Assembly: GCF_000003605.2 (NCBI RefSeq)
Contig: NW_003111971.1
Span: 328,618-379,851, forward strand
Length of the DNA: 51,234 nucleotides
Source of the DNA: Saccoglossus kowalevskii
Lineage: Eukaryota; Hemichordata; Enteropneusta; Harrimaniidae
Reading direction: 5' to 3'
Below, piece by piece: positions 25,296 through 38,600 of this stretch. A program made the position numbers and the translations under genes. The notes beneath the pieces are model-generated. The model was not told where the DNA came from, searched no databases, and saw only the letters and a program-made list of their open reading frames with translations. Position 1 is the first letter of the stretch. Every line of letters begins with the position of its first letter.

Positions 25296-28200
25296 TGACG
25301 TAAAATGTACAATGTTGCGTTCCTTCGTATCTGGCACACTGTCAAAGCAGCTGCAATACAATGTAAACTCGTGATCTGTGTCCAGAGAGTATCGGCAACT
25401 GCACAGCTATCTGCTGCTACTAGTAGCACCGGTACAACGGGAGCATTTCGGGCAGTGAGCGTCATTGGTTCCTGTTGATTAGCAGGGATTAATGCACAGC
25501 ACGTCTGCATATGTACCCCTGTACTGCTCACTGGTGTCAGGAATCAGCATCACAGGATGTTACAAGATCCATAATTGGCGGAACCAGCGCAATGTAAACG
25601 TGACCTTTATAATGGGAATGGGAAACACAAGACAAAAGTATTGGATGAATTACAAAGGAGGCTATAGTTAATATGGCCAAATGATTTTCCGGAGCCATTG
25701 GTAAATTTATGGAATTTATTTTGCTGTGACAATGAATACATGTATGAACAATTATGTGAATATGGTGTTGTGTGTTATAGGAAGCCTGTTGGTTATGCCA
25801 TTTGAATCAATAGGGTGAGGTTGAAGTACTTGATCGGAATAAATGATCATATTTGTTCTTCGGAGGTGAATGGCTTATTTGTACTTGACTATGACCCACC
25901 CACCACTCGATTGTAATTTTGCCAGTTGCTATCAGACATCACTAGCATGACTAGTTGGAAGACAACCATGTAAAGATAGTGTAAATAGTATAAACATATT
26001 TACATTTTAAACTCATTTATGTAAATGTACATTATAATGAGGTACATTAGTGTTGTAAACAGAGTGTTGTGATTAAATCTGGTATGATGCGCACGAAACG
26101 ACTCGTGATGCAAAAACGCATAAGTATTGACGGAAGATCCAAATGATAGGTATCACCACCGACAACCAATTTGGTAATAGTCATATTGTCAAAAATACTA
26201 CATCTTGTTGTTTTCAATAAGTAAATGTGTAGCAAAAATAAACTGTACAAAACCAGTAGTTAACTGTTTACATCATTGTACAAGAGCCATATCATGCAAT
26301 GTTACAGGGTGTCGTACAAATATACCCCCTTACAAAGAGTATATATGAAACGTAATTATAAGAATATCACTGCCTTATATGAATGATATCAATCCCATCA
26401 GACTGATAGAATCCGTAAAAGTCATGAATTTATCGCATGGCAATGGCAATGTGCCATCTGACATATAACTGGAATGAATTCACCATGTGCAACGGCAGCA
26501 TTGTTGGTTTGCATAAGACAACCCACACACATGCTATAGGAAGTAAAATCCTCATTCCTCATTGTTTATATGGACCAAGTTAAAAAGATCTCAAACCATT
26601 ATGAGGCGAATGAAAACAAATTCGGTGTTTCCAGTATTAGGGTAAAAAATATTGGGTAGTTAGGCAGGGATTTTATTATTATTTTAGATTGCTTTCGAAC
26701 ATGTTCAGTCTGTGTCAAATACAATCGTTTTAAACATTGTTTTTGACACGATGATAATAATATCAACTTTTGTTCATTTTAGAAAAAGGTAACTCATTTC
26801 CATAACAATATTTGGCCTTAATAACAAATGCCAACACATCTCATTGTTTCAGATTTAATTGAGTGACAAGAACTGTTGATCGATGGCACCATTTCAAGAA
26901 TGGCAGCTGGTGACAGCAAAACTTTCACTGATGTGCATGTGTATGTAGACATCAGCACAAGGAATTGTCCCTATCAGTTACTGCCTAATAAATAACAGGT
27001 ATGTACATTCCTGCTGTGGCCATTTACCTACAATAGAAACATCACAAGTATGATAAGAGCATTTTTGATGTACACATTGCAGCCCTAGCTGTTTCTCGCA
27101 TGTGACAACAATCAGCCTAAATCAAAAAAAAAATTGTAGTGGGCCAAACAATGGCCATGAAAAAGTAAGAATGGGTACAGCCAGCCATGCCAATTTATGT
27201 GGTGAATGAAATGCAATTATTGCAATACTTTCTGCTCAATATTGTGCAGTGTAGCCTATGCCAAATACTCAATGGCGTGGTTACAAATGATCATGAAGAT
27301 TAATCATGATCACATACTCCATAGACACTATAACATTACATTAATGGGCGAAGACTATACATCATATCCATGCCCTAGACATGGCTACATTCGAGGTCAT
27401 CATTTTGCCAATGCCATTCTTGCAATTTCATTATTGCTGTCTGCATAGACCAGACTATTAAGTATTTACACATATCGTCCCTAAATTTTGGTTTTAGATG
27501 CTAAATTGAGATGCATCGTGAAAACGGTGGCCGTGCAGGACCGGTTGGTCAGGTAATTGTTACTAGTCGCACCGTGCATGTGCACATAACAACAATCATT
27601 CACAGACCATAGGCCTAGTAAATTGCTGTCATAATTTATATGCGATGCATTGTTTGGCGAGTTTTAGAGGTAAAGCAATTGTTAAGAATATATTTAAATT
27701 TGTGGAAAATTTCCATGACGTTGCATTGCATGCGTGGATTCGACGTCACGATTTTTGCGTGTCAATTTATCTCCACTTTTTTCAACAAATAATTCACTTT
27801 TTTCTCCCGGAAATACGTTGTCAATCTTATTTTATTAACTTGCACTTTGTCTTGACAGCGCAGATTACACCGAAATAAGCGCCTTTGGTTGATTTCTGGC
27901 ACCCAAAATTCATTCTCGATTCAGTCCTAATTACCCGTTTAGGAATGACCTGGTGTTCCGGAATTGACCTCGCATAAAAATACTGCCGCCTACGGCGGTT
28001 CCCGGGATCATTGCATCAAGTCAGGAAACATTGTGTCAACACAAGTGGCGCTATTCAGCACAGACCTGTGTATTATGTCGTATAACTAGCCTATGACGGC
28101 TAAATATCATCTGCCAACTATATACAAGAATTTTCTTGTTTTGAACAAATTCTCTCTCGATTTTTAGTAAGATTTATTCTTTAATGAGTTGATCAATAAA

Positions 28201-29599
28201 AATAAAGCACAGCACTCATCAAAATGTCTTATTTTATTAACATTAAAATGCCTGTAAATTGGGAGGTCAAAGGTCTATTTTTCTCAATATTGACATTGGC
28301 ACGTAGATCGCAAACCAACCGAATAGCACCATCTGTGTTGACACAATGTGGAAATAGTTCCGAGCATATTTCCCATAGTTCCACGCGCGGTATGTGTCAG
28401 ATCGGTTGGTGTGCGGTGATCTGCGTGTCAATGGGCAGGAAACCTCCCCGACTGAAGGTTTTCACACATGTCTCAACTTAAATACTACAACTAAATTATG
28501 GCCATGCAAGCAATAAAATGTATCCAACGAAATGATTGGTTATTTCGAAATAGCGGACAAATCAGTGCAAAGAGGATAACAATTTTGTATTGGAATTAAC
28601 CACTTTTCATTCAAGCTCTACCAATTTAAAGTAGGAGACTCGGGTCAATGATGTCATATCTATTGTCATTGCCAACAACGCTTGGCTCAGCACATTCCAA
28701 GATATTTCACAATTACCATGCCCATGTCTCACCATTATGCCACAGGGGGAGACAGGATGTATGTATCTCAAATTTTGCTGACAACACAATCCAGTGACTG
28801 TATACAGCAGTCTAAATATAAACACGTGTAATGGATTGTTGCAAAGTATCCAAACATGTGTGCTTTTCATTCACACTTAAAGTACATGTACTTACTAAAA
28901 GTACTTTTCACTTACAAATTATGACACAATAACTTAACTTTGTTTGCAATACATGCATTTATGGCTTGTGTGCGGTGCGTGTGAATGAGAATATTTGCTA
29001 CACGCGATATCCCGTTGCGTGTTGTATTAGGACCAACGGTCTTTAATTAGTTTCCAGGGGGTGCAATTCGTTTATCTATATATATTCAATGCTTCAACCA
29101 CACTCCCCTATACATGCTTAGTAACACGCACCATAATGAAAAAACTATAATTCAACCGGGCTTCGAGTGAGGACAAATATTGAAAACAGCATCACCGCCA
29201 CATTTATTAGCTTGACCGGTGGAATTTAACACATACAAAATAAATTACCATCTCGATAATATTTTTAAGGAAACTTGTAAATAATTGCGCGTGGTACTAC
29301 ATTTGCAAAGAGAAGGTACTATCGACGTATCTATTCCAAAAACAGATGATTTACGATATGTCTCTTTTGTTCTCACGTGCATGGACATATGCTGGTATAT
29401 GTGAAACAATATAAGTGTATATTTCTATTAATTGTCACTTTGCGACAGTGCGGTCTGGACGTTCACCAGATAAGAGATAATAAGTGAGTACTGTCTTTGA
29501 ATACATCTTTTTTTCCACCTCCCTTGGTTATTAATGTTTAATGATTATACATATATCCTCGTCATCTTTCGGATACACCTTTAAATAACTAAAACAGAG
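25296..29599. other. No gene seen; unique spacer between the two copies
   Basis: No coding, RNA or mobile-element signature was recognised in this 4.3 kb. The CCGCCTACGGCGG palindrome at about 27985 and scattered homopolymers are the only visible structures. Open frames up to 87 codons lack splice context or familiar motifs. Confidence 0.45.
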
Positions 29600-29953
29600 T
29601 TAATATACTTTGAACTGCGGACTGTGAGGTGGTTGAAACAAACGTTCAGCCCCTTGTCGACGTAACAACTCCGTCAGTACTGATTCGACAATACAGCCAC
29701 GATGAAACCCGCAGTTGCCTAAACTTACGCAACTCTCTCTAGATAAAATGAGTCTTTAGTTCTCACAGCTTCCTCAAAAAAATTCACCATTTCAAAACCA
29801 TTGGATGGCCAATCAATAATGTTAGTGTAGTCATCCCGGATGCGCTTACAAGCAACTTTACTGTATAATTTACATTGGTGGCGTTTCGCGATTACCAGCG
29901 GTTTCAATAACTGACGATTCATCAAACCAATGAATATGTTCAACATCATAATT
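29600..29953 (-). pseudogene. DDE (IS630/Tc1-related) transposase relic
   Basis: On the minus strand, three frames together read like a DDE superfamily endonuclease. IHWFDESSVIETAGNRE (29890-29953) carries the first catalytic Asp. NIIDWPSNGFEMVNFFEEAV follows in another frame. After an in-frame stop come GNCGFHRGCIVE and LFQPPHSPQF, ending at the stop at 29600-29602. In relatives the NCGFH motif is preceded by the second catalytic Asp; here it is Gly. The final Glu region is lost. The broken frames and missing residues mark it as dead. The family call is from memory of motif spacing. Confidence 0.65.
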
Positions 29954-32590
29954 GGTGACAGTATACATAAAGTTCACTTGTCGTTACGTTTTGTTCTATA
30001 CTCGGCGGTAACACTGGTTAAAGCGGGGTAGTCATCACCTGCGCATGTGTCAGATGGCCATAGAGTGTCATTGTTCACAAACAGACGTCTACCCATGAGC
30101 CTTCGCGTTTTTAGTGTGTGTTTTTATAATTGCTCGTGGCTCAATACTCACGCGAGCGCAAATGACGACCCTCACGCTTTAATTTCTTTCGGCTCATCCC
30201 AAAGTGTTCGTGATAGTACCATGAACGGTTGACAGACGCGGGGCAGTAACGATGGTATAGACATTTTCGGCGACCAACTTTCTTCTAATCTATTTCAAAA
30301 TGTATTGATCGTTAGGTATAATTCAATATAGTAATGTAATACGTTGTCAGTAAGCTTCACACATTACGAGGGACCGCCAGCACCACGTTGAGTTGATGTG
30401 AATTTATTGCATATATTATACGTAGGTGATTTCGTCACACCAAACATTTCGCTATGTTAGCATAAGACATTCCGTCCAAGAGCATTTCGTCTGTTTTTTT
30501 GTGTTTTTTTTTTTTGCAAGTCGCGGGCGGGGTCGGCAATCCTAGCTTACTCTGCAACATGGTGACTGTGAATTGCCACATTCAGTACGTGGTCCGATAT
30601 TAGTGACAGAAAAACTGGGTGCGTCTCGAATGTCTTAACAGACGGGCTAAGAGGAAACCACAAATCTAGACCACTCCCATGTGCTGCATAGTATTACAAT
30701 TATGTTAATGAGGTATAATGGTATAAAAAGTATGGACCTGGTACTAGGGATTTCAGTCACTTGGTTAATGAAATCGGTAGAAGTGGGCATGGGCAGCTAC
30801 CCTTTCAAAAAATAAAAAATATGTAAGCAAAACTAAAAGCAAAAAAAAAAAAAAAAAATTATCAGGAATTCTAGCTCTATATCTTATGGTCATTTTCTGA
30901 AAATTGCAATCCATTGCGAGTAGCCGTTTTGACAATACGAGAGAATAAAAATTGAAACATTTGAAAATCCTGGCAAGCGCCGTGAACGCGAGCATGACCT
31001 CCAAATTTGACCCGGTGTTCTAAATCTAGAGAAGGTTGCTGCGTTTTCCCCGCGTTGGCGTGGACCGTACGATTTTGAAAATGCCACTGAAATCAAGTAG
31101 GTGATGACAGCTATAGAATGAGAGGTGATAGGTGAGAATCGGCCGAAAATTGGCGAAACGGCAATAAAAACAAAAGTTTAACGGCAATTTTCGTATCGAC
31201 TTACACCATTTTGGCATATCTATCACTCATAATTTGAAAACAAATATATTTCAATAGTAAAATAGTTAATAGTTTTGTGAGTATGACACCAATTTAGAGA
31301 GTGCAACAAGCCCATTTTAAAAGTGGTACCTTCGTAGCTTCACCTCCATCCCAGTATTTTGTTTACATGGACGCCATTTTCATGTACGAAAAGAATTTTT
31401 CACTCGTTCACTCTCATATACGGCAAGATACGAAAAAATGTCGAACATGCAGCGTAAATGCAAAGTAAAACGAATTGTACATGTTAGAGCATTCACAGCT
31501 GTAGAATTGAGATGATTTATTGGTTATTTTGGCATAAAAATGGATTGAGCATGCACAGAGATTTCAGATTTTCCGGGCAGCTCCCAGTTATGTTTTCCAT
31601 GCATACTTCTTTTCTAAGTTGCCAAAAAATAAGCTGTATATTATGCTATAATGTTATATCTTAGATTTGTTTATTCGTGTCAATGCTTTTTGTTTCATAA
31701 GTAATATTATAGCGTAAAAATAAGCAAAGCTTGGTAGAACGCATAGCCGATCGATGAGGGCGTTTTTAATGCATTTGTATAGGAATAAAAACGAAGGCAA
31801 CATAAACGAAAGTAAAATTTGTTTATCTTTATTGACACTGACAGATGATTTAATATGTTGCCCGCTCATGACATTAGATAAACATTGATATAAAGTTCAT
31901 TTGATGAAAATTTGGTGAAAATTTGATAAAAAAGGGGAAAGATATGGCAGTTTACGTTCAGCTACAATTAAATAATTAGTGCTTATTCATTCAAAATGGT
32001 GCCGTTGTCTTTACTATTCAGTAGTGCTTTGTTGTGTCATCCTTTGTCAAAAAATTAAGAGATGCTGATTGAAGCTACAAAGTACCTTATCTCGAGAACG
32101 GTTACCCTGATTTTCATCAAATAAAGTACATTGCATTGCTCTAATAGAGATCTGTCTAATGCATATGGTATGTGTATAATTTTCCCTTGAAATCCCTACT
32201 GGTACCACAGCAGATGCGGCGCCACGAAATGTTGCATGTGGGGGGGGGGTCTGCTCAAATTTAGACTCTCTGAAACGCTATTTCTTGCATTTTGAGGGGC
32301 ACATTTTGCTGACACAAAGGGTTTCAGCTATTTTTACGGGGCGACCGCCCCTCCTGCCGCCGCCACTGCGCACACAACAAACTCGGTGGTATCACAAGTA
32401 ATCTCAAGGTGAACATTAGGCATGAGATTTGTGGATTTTGTGCTTTAAAACATTCCAGGAAGATGGCCCAGGAAAAAGTTCGACATTGACGACTAGAATA
32501 TGATTTTGGAACTAAATCCATTACTTATCAATGTATATACTCAGATGTTTGGCAGAATATCATATTTATATTTACATCTCTGTTTTGCAT
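29954..32590. other. No gene seen; contains a possible repeat end
   Basis: The stretch is AT-rich without a supported gene. A poly-A run lies near 30841-30858 and a G10 run at 32240-32249. The GC-rich string ending near 32369 is the inverted partner of 16249-16276. The upstream promoter of the copy B gene could lie in the last few hundred bases. Confidence 0.4.
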
Positions 32591-32625
32591 ACAGATTACA
32601 CCGTTTTTTGAACGCGTCGATAACT

Positions 32626-32679
32626 ATGAAGAAGACACTAATAATAATAATGGTTGTAGCCATGGGCTGCATACATTTG
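32626..32679 (+). CDS. Module gene exon 1: signal peptide
   Basis: The exon encodes MKKTLIIIMVVAMGCIHL, a basic N-terminus followed by a hydrophobic core, and ends in phase 0 at GTAAGT. The next exon also starts in phase 0. An AG at 32593-32594 could be the acceptor of a 5' UTR intron. This ATG was chosen because it is the only one giving a signal peptide in frame with exon 2. Confidence 0.75.
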
Positions 32680-35600
32680 GTAAGTGTTTGAATGTCCCAT
32701 AAACTCCAAGAAAATGCACTCAAATTCGTATACAATCTTTAACAGTGCGAGACTAAACCTTGCATTTCTATAACATGTTATAAATTCAAAATGGTTGTTT
32801 GAATCAGTGTTGGAATTCCAATTGACCAGTTCAGCTAACATTTTTTTGTGACATCCGAGTGAGTACAAATTACATCCAATCAGTAAACGCTTTAATTTAA
32901 ATAAGTGGGCGTTAGAGTCTAGACTCGCTGCACTAACCTGCCCTCACTCCACGCGTTTCACAAATAAATTCAGTTCCACACGCAATGCTAATTTCAAACA
33001 AGGTAAGGGCGGTTTTCATGCTCGGTGGAGTTACATTGTCTGGTTGTATTTGTCGTTGGTTGGATTGACTCTGGAACTGTTTATTCAATGGACAAAATTG
33101 AATAAAATGGTATTCATCCTAAACAACTTAACTTCCAATACTCAATAAAGACAAATTCTCAACCGAAGCCTGAGAAATCATCGTATTACTATGCCGTGTT
33201 GTCCCCACTTCTAGTTTATGACTCGATCACAAACGTCTTGCCAGAGCAAATTTAATTATACCGCATAAAAAGATTGAAATTAACATAAAAATTCCAAAAC
33301 CATATATACAATAAATTTATAATATCTGTTGCTTGTATAAACCTCTTTGTCGAGTCCAACGCTTTAATAACCATTTTATAACAAGCCCTAGAATATCGAT
33401 GAAATACAACGTTCCATGCAAGTACACCTAAAACCACTTCAGTATTTAAGCTACAGTTACCCCTAATGAAAATTTGCCAAAAATAAATTGCACCCGCTCG
33501 ACACTTATGAGTTAAGTTTGCATAGTCAGTACTGTCACGTAAACGATTAATGTTGTCATAAATATACAAATTGGTTTAGAGTGACAGCATTGAAGTTGAA
33601 TTAGGTATTACATTCGTTTCACGAAATAGACACAAAAACTGCATAAAATTAAGTGCCTATCTACCTTATGTGTATTCACTTTCAGTCATCAGGAGCAACA
33701 ATTATGAAAGGACGACATAAGAGAAGTTGTGGTGGTGGTGGTGGCCGCGGTGGTTCTAGTGGCACTGTTGTTATTGGCGGTGGCAGCGATGGTGGTGGTT
33801 CTAGTGGTACTGTTGTTATTGATGGTGGCAGCGATGGTGGTACCACTGCTCCAATGAGTAAGTACTATAATAATTTTAGCCCATGTCAGTTTAAGATTGT
33901 GAATTTATTATTTAAGATTGATTGTAGAATGATACTGATAAGTACTGTAATTATTTAACACTAAGTTTATTTCCAAGTAAAGAACCACGTAAGTACGTTT
34001 TGTAGCGAAATCACCTATAAATAAAAATATACCACATGCAATTGTGAAGAATATATTATGATTAGTTGTAATCATCGTAATACAATGTATTTGATACATG
34101 CATTCGCAATTATAAATATATTGCATGATGCGAATTTACTGAAATAAAACACACAAAAACATTTGTTTATGTTGGCTGAGTAGTTTGACGCATGACAGAA
34201 TTTAGCAATAAAACAAATTTGCATGTGGCAAATGCTGTTGAAATAATTTGTTCTCGAAGAGTAGATAGTTTGCTTATACGTTAATTGTCAAAAATATAGA
34301 CATATAAGTCTTTCATGTTGTAATGTCTATATTAATTTCTTCTACAGCTTATGTGCACATTGGATGTTTTGGAGACACGAGTGACAGAGCTATTGAGACA
34401 CTTGAAGGCACGGACTCTCGGTTGGATGGTTCTTACACGGCCCGAGCGGATGCAATAAGAAAATGTGCCCAGGTAGCAAGTGACCGTGGTTTTACTATGT
34501 TTGCTGTGCAAAACGGTGGCTGGTGTGCATCTAGTGCTACAGCGGCCTCTACGTTTTCCAAGTATGGTATGTCTGGAGCTTGCAATTCCGATGGCGAAGG
34601 TGGTCCTTGGGCAAACGATGTGTATATACTAGAAGAAGACACAGGTATTCATCATCTATGAGACATGTACATTGGTATTAACGCACGATAGGGAATGACA
34701 ATTTACTCCGATCCTCCGTACCACATTTAGTCGTTTTTCTGATCATATCAAGTTGTTCATAACCTAATCTTCTCATAACAAATTATTGTTTTAAATTCCA
34801 GCTCGAAGCACTGATTTCTGAAATATTATTGTTAAATTGAGAAATTATATAAAAATAGAAATTCGGAAATCTGTAAAAAAAACTTCTGTATATTTGAGTG
34901 AAATCATTAATTAGCTTGAAATTGTACATCATCGCAATATTTGGCATATAAACAAATAGTCATAACAACTTTTGCTTAAAATCGATTTAGTGATTTAATT
35001 TGAAAACTATTCATACATGTGCGTTATATAATGTGCAGTCGCTGACCAAGTTTTTTAATTTGGCTGAAATAATCAATTGAATTTTATAATTTTGTTGAAA
35101 GCAACTTACCAATATAAAACCATTTCATCTGTAGAGCACCGGCAACTGCCTAATCTTTTCTTAAAGGTTGTAATCGTTTCCTCTCATTTATTATACAGTG
35201 TATTTTTACACCACATTTGTTTGTTGTTTGGACGATTTTAGTTGTCCAATGTTTGGTTTAGTTAACCATGTCCAATGTTTGTCAATTATTTATGTTGTGA
35301 TCCTAATTGTCGGAATTTTAAATTCGATTGAATAATAGTAATGTTTGTGTATGTTTTTACTTCTATTTTACATGATATAGAATTCGAAAAACTCTGTAGC
35401 TATTATGTATTTTGTAGTGGAATAGCACTATAATTCAGTAATGTTTATATACATATATTGTACACTACCATTTTATTTTACAAGCTGTGTTTTGTTGATG
35501 CAGGATACGAACGAGTTGGCTGTTTTGGGGACACAAGTAACAGGGCCATTCCAACACTGGAGGGTTCAGACGCTCGACTGGATGGTAGCTACACATCGCG

Positions 35601-38600
35601 AGTAGATGCAATAGAGAAATGTGCCGAAGTAGCAAAAGATCTTGGTTATAAGATGTTTGGGGTGCAAAACGGTGGTTGGTGTGCATCTAGTGACACTGCG
35701 CATACAACTTTTGATAAATACGGTTCGTCAAGTGCTTGTCTCAGTGATGGAGAAGGTGGGCCATGGGCAAACGAGGTTTATGTACTACGCGATAAAGGTA
35801 AGCTTAAAATATGAAACCATAACTGCTAAATATACTGGAATTGTAGGTATTTATCAAAGTATGAATCATAATAAATGTCGGCACTTATGAACACTTTTAC
35901 TGTGTTTCAAAGCAATATGCGTTAGACCGTTTTGGGGAAATACTTTTAACTTTATTGTTTATCTTTTCTCGCTTCTTTTATATTTCTACATAACTAGTAC
36001 TTTTTGGATTCTACTTTAGTCAATGTATATTTATGTGAGTCCTCTTTGGCAATACCAAAGATAAATTGACAGTAATGTTCGAAAGCTATATTATGCTCTC
36101 AGTTCATGAACATAGATTTCCAACCATCACACGTTAGAGAACATAGCAACTGTACTTACGATAGATTAGAACTGTAAACTGACTTTAGGAGTTGAAAGCA
36201 AAGCTATTTTTGCACAGACCGACCCATATTTGAGACGGTGGCTCTGTACCAGGCTTATTGATGCACCTTGATAAAACGGACGGACGTAATAAACTACAGT
36301 GCCTGCGTCAAATACGCATTGTAACCGGATCAAGTGATAGACTACAGAGATAGTTCAACCGACTATTTTTTCAGTACTAGGCCACATACCGAAGAAAGTG
36401 GAAGCTATGGACCGCCAAAGAAGCAGAGGCGATTTTTCGCCATCGGCAACAAACAACGCAAATTTTGTTTATAACTTTTTCTCACACCAACTCTGATTAG
36501 TTGCAGGCTTTGAATGCGCCTCCAATCACATCTATGCGACTTCTCGGTACAATCCGGTACGCGTTCGTGGGGGTACGCTGACATCGAGCTAGCGTAACCG
36601 TGCAATTCAGATGATGACTGACCATATGTATATTTTTCCTGCGTTTTACTCTTAACTATAATTATGACTATGACAAATTTCAATTTTGTCAAATTTATGG
36701 AACCTTCACTAAACCTTTGTATTCATTCAATATGCAATATCAATGACAAGAAATTCACTCATCTATATCATTTATCTTAAAATGTAATGATTTACTTCCC
36801 ACCTTTCTCGTTTCTGTCTCTTGGTTATACACTAACACGCATTATTCATTCATTAGATACATCGTATCCTGTACCCGCTGAATACGTACACGTTGGATGT
36901 TATAAAGACACGAGTGACCGAGCCATTCCGACACTTGAAGGAACCGACGCCCGTCTTGATGGAAAATACCAATCTCGTAAACACTCAATAGATAAATGTG
37001 CCCAGGTAGCACGTGATCGTGGTTTTAAGATGTTTGCTGTGCAAAACGGAGGTTGGTGTGCATCTGGCGGTAGTGCGTTGTACACGTTTGATAAATATGG
37101 TGCATCCACAGATTGTGCTGCAGATGGCGAGGGTGGACCATGGGCGAACGATGTATATATACTGAAAGATAAAGGTATTAAAAATAGTTAGCATAGTATA
37201 TTATCATATAGCTTATACAGGGGTTTCTCCCGTGGAAATCAGTTTTGATTTTGACAGTTCGTAATATAACGATGTTTACATAAAAAATGAGGCATGTGGT
37301 TATTTTATAATTGGCATGCCTGTCTTAACAAAGTGAAAAACACAATTCTTGTTTAATGATATCATACAATATTTACTTAATTCTGAATCATATATCGGTG
37401 TCCCTTATTGTCTAGGTAGTAGAGAGTGGAAATTTAACATTGGAGATAATTTGTATATTATGTCATAGATTTATTTTGACATCATGTAGTAAACAAAGTA
37501 TATAATTCATTCATACTATTTATAACCTTTGTTTTCAGAATATGCTAGACTAGGTTGTTTTGGCGATACATCTGATAGAGCCATACCGACCCTTGAAAAT
37601 ACTGATAGCCGATTGGATGGTTCGTATGGGTCACGCGCAAACTCTATAGATAAATGTGCAGAGGTGTCTAGTGACAATGGGTTTAATATATTTGGCGTAC
37701 AGAACGGTGGTTGGTGTGCATCCAGTGCTACTGCACTCGCGACGTATAACAAATATGGAACATCTGACGCATGTGGTGCTGATGGGGAAGGTGGACCATG
37801 GGCCAATGATGTCTACATACATATTAGACGAGGTATGGATGTATTGCTGAGCAAACCATGCCAATACATTATACAATTCTTCTTTATTTCGTTGATACAT
37901 ATAAATTATTCCACGATCGTCCATAAATATTCCTGCCTTAGAAAATTGATATTGGATTGCATGTTATTGTCCTCATGAATTGCATTATTGGTGCTGGTAT
38001 AAGTACCGCCCCACAGAGTAATCTAACTATATTGAGCTAACATTATGATATATGGAAAAGCTCGTTTCCGGTGCGCCAGTTGGGAAGGTAACAAAGCGAC
38101 CACAAATCACACCAAGCAACGTCATATTAGTGTTTGGGCTCACAATCATTACAGTGAGATTATAATGTTAAATCTTAGGCACTCAAGACAATAAAACAAC
38201 TATTGGATCGATATATAGAACTACCGTCACCAAGTTGCTGTTATAAATCTTAGCCATCTGCTTTGACCAACGCAGTTAGTGGTGCTATTTGTTTGATATC
38301 GGCCTCAACCTAAGTAAATAAGTAATGTATAGATAGTACTTAACCATTTCTGAGCACCTGTTAACATCACATACCATCTGTATTTAAGACTATGTATATA
38401 TTTATCTCAGATTATCGCCTCATTAATATCTCATATGTTTGAATTCTCTAGGATATTCCCAAGTCGGATGTTTCAAAGACACGAGTACAAGAGCCATAGC
38501 CACTCTCGAAGGCACAGATGATCGACTAGATGGTTCATACACCACTCGTACAAATCCATTACAGAAATGTGCAGCAGTAGCCCGTGAACAAGGTTTTCAA

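Noticed and set aside
29745-29750. GTAAGT after LERVA on the minus strand, first read as a splice donor.
   Set aside because: The reading continues past it into transposase-like NCGFHRG and FQPPHSPQF, so the donor match is coincidental.
36405-36692. 95-codon minus-strand open frame in intron 4 of the module gene.
   Set aside because: It has no motif or splice context and no counterpart in other introns.
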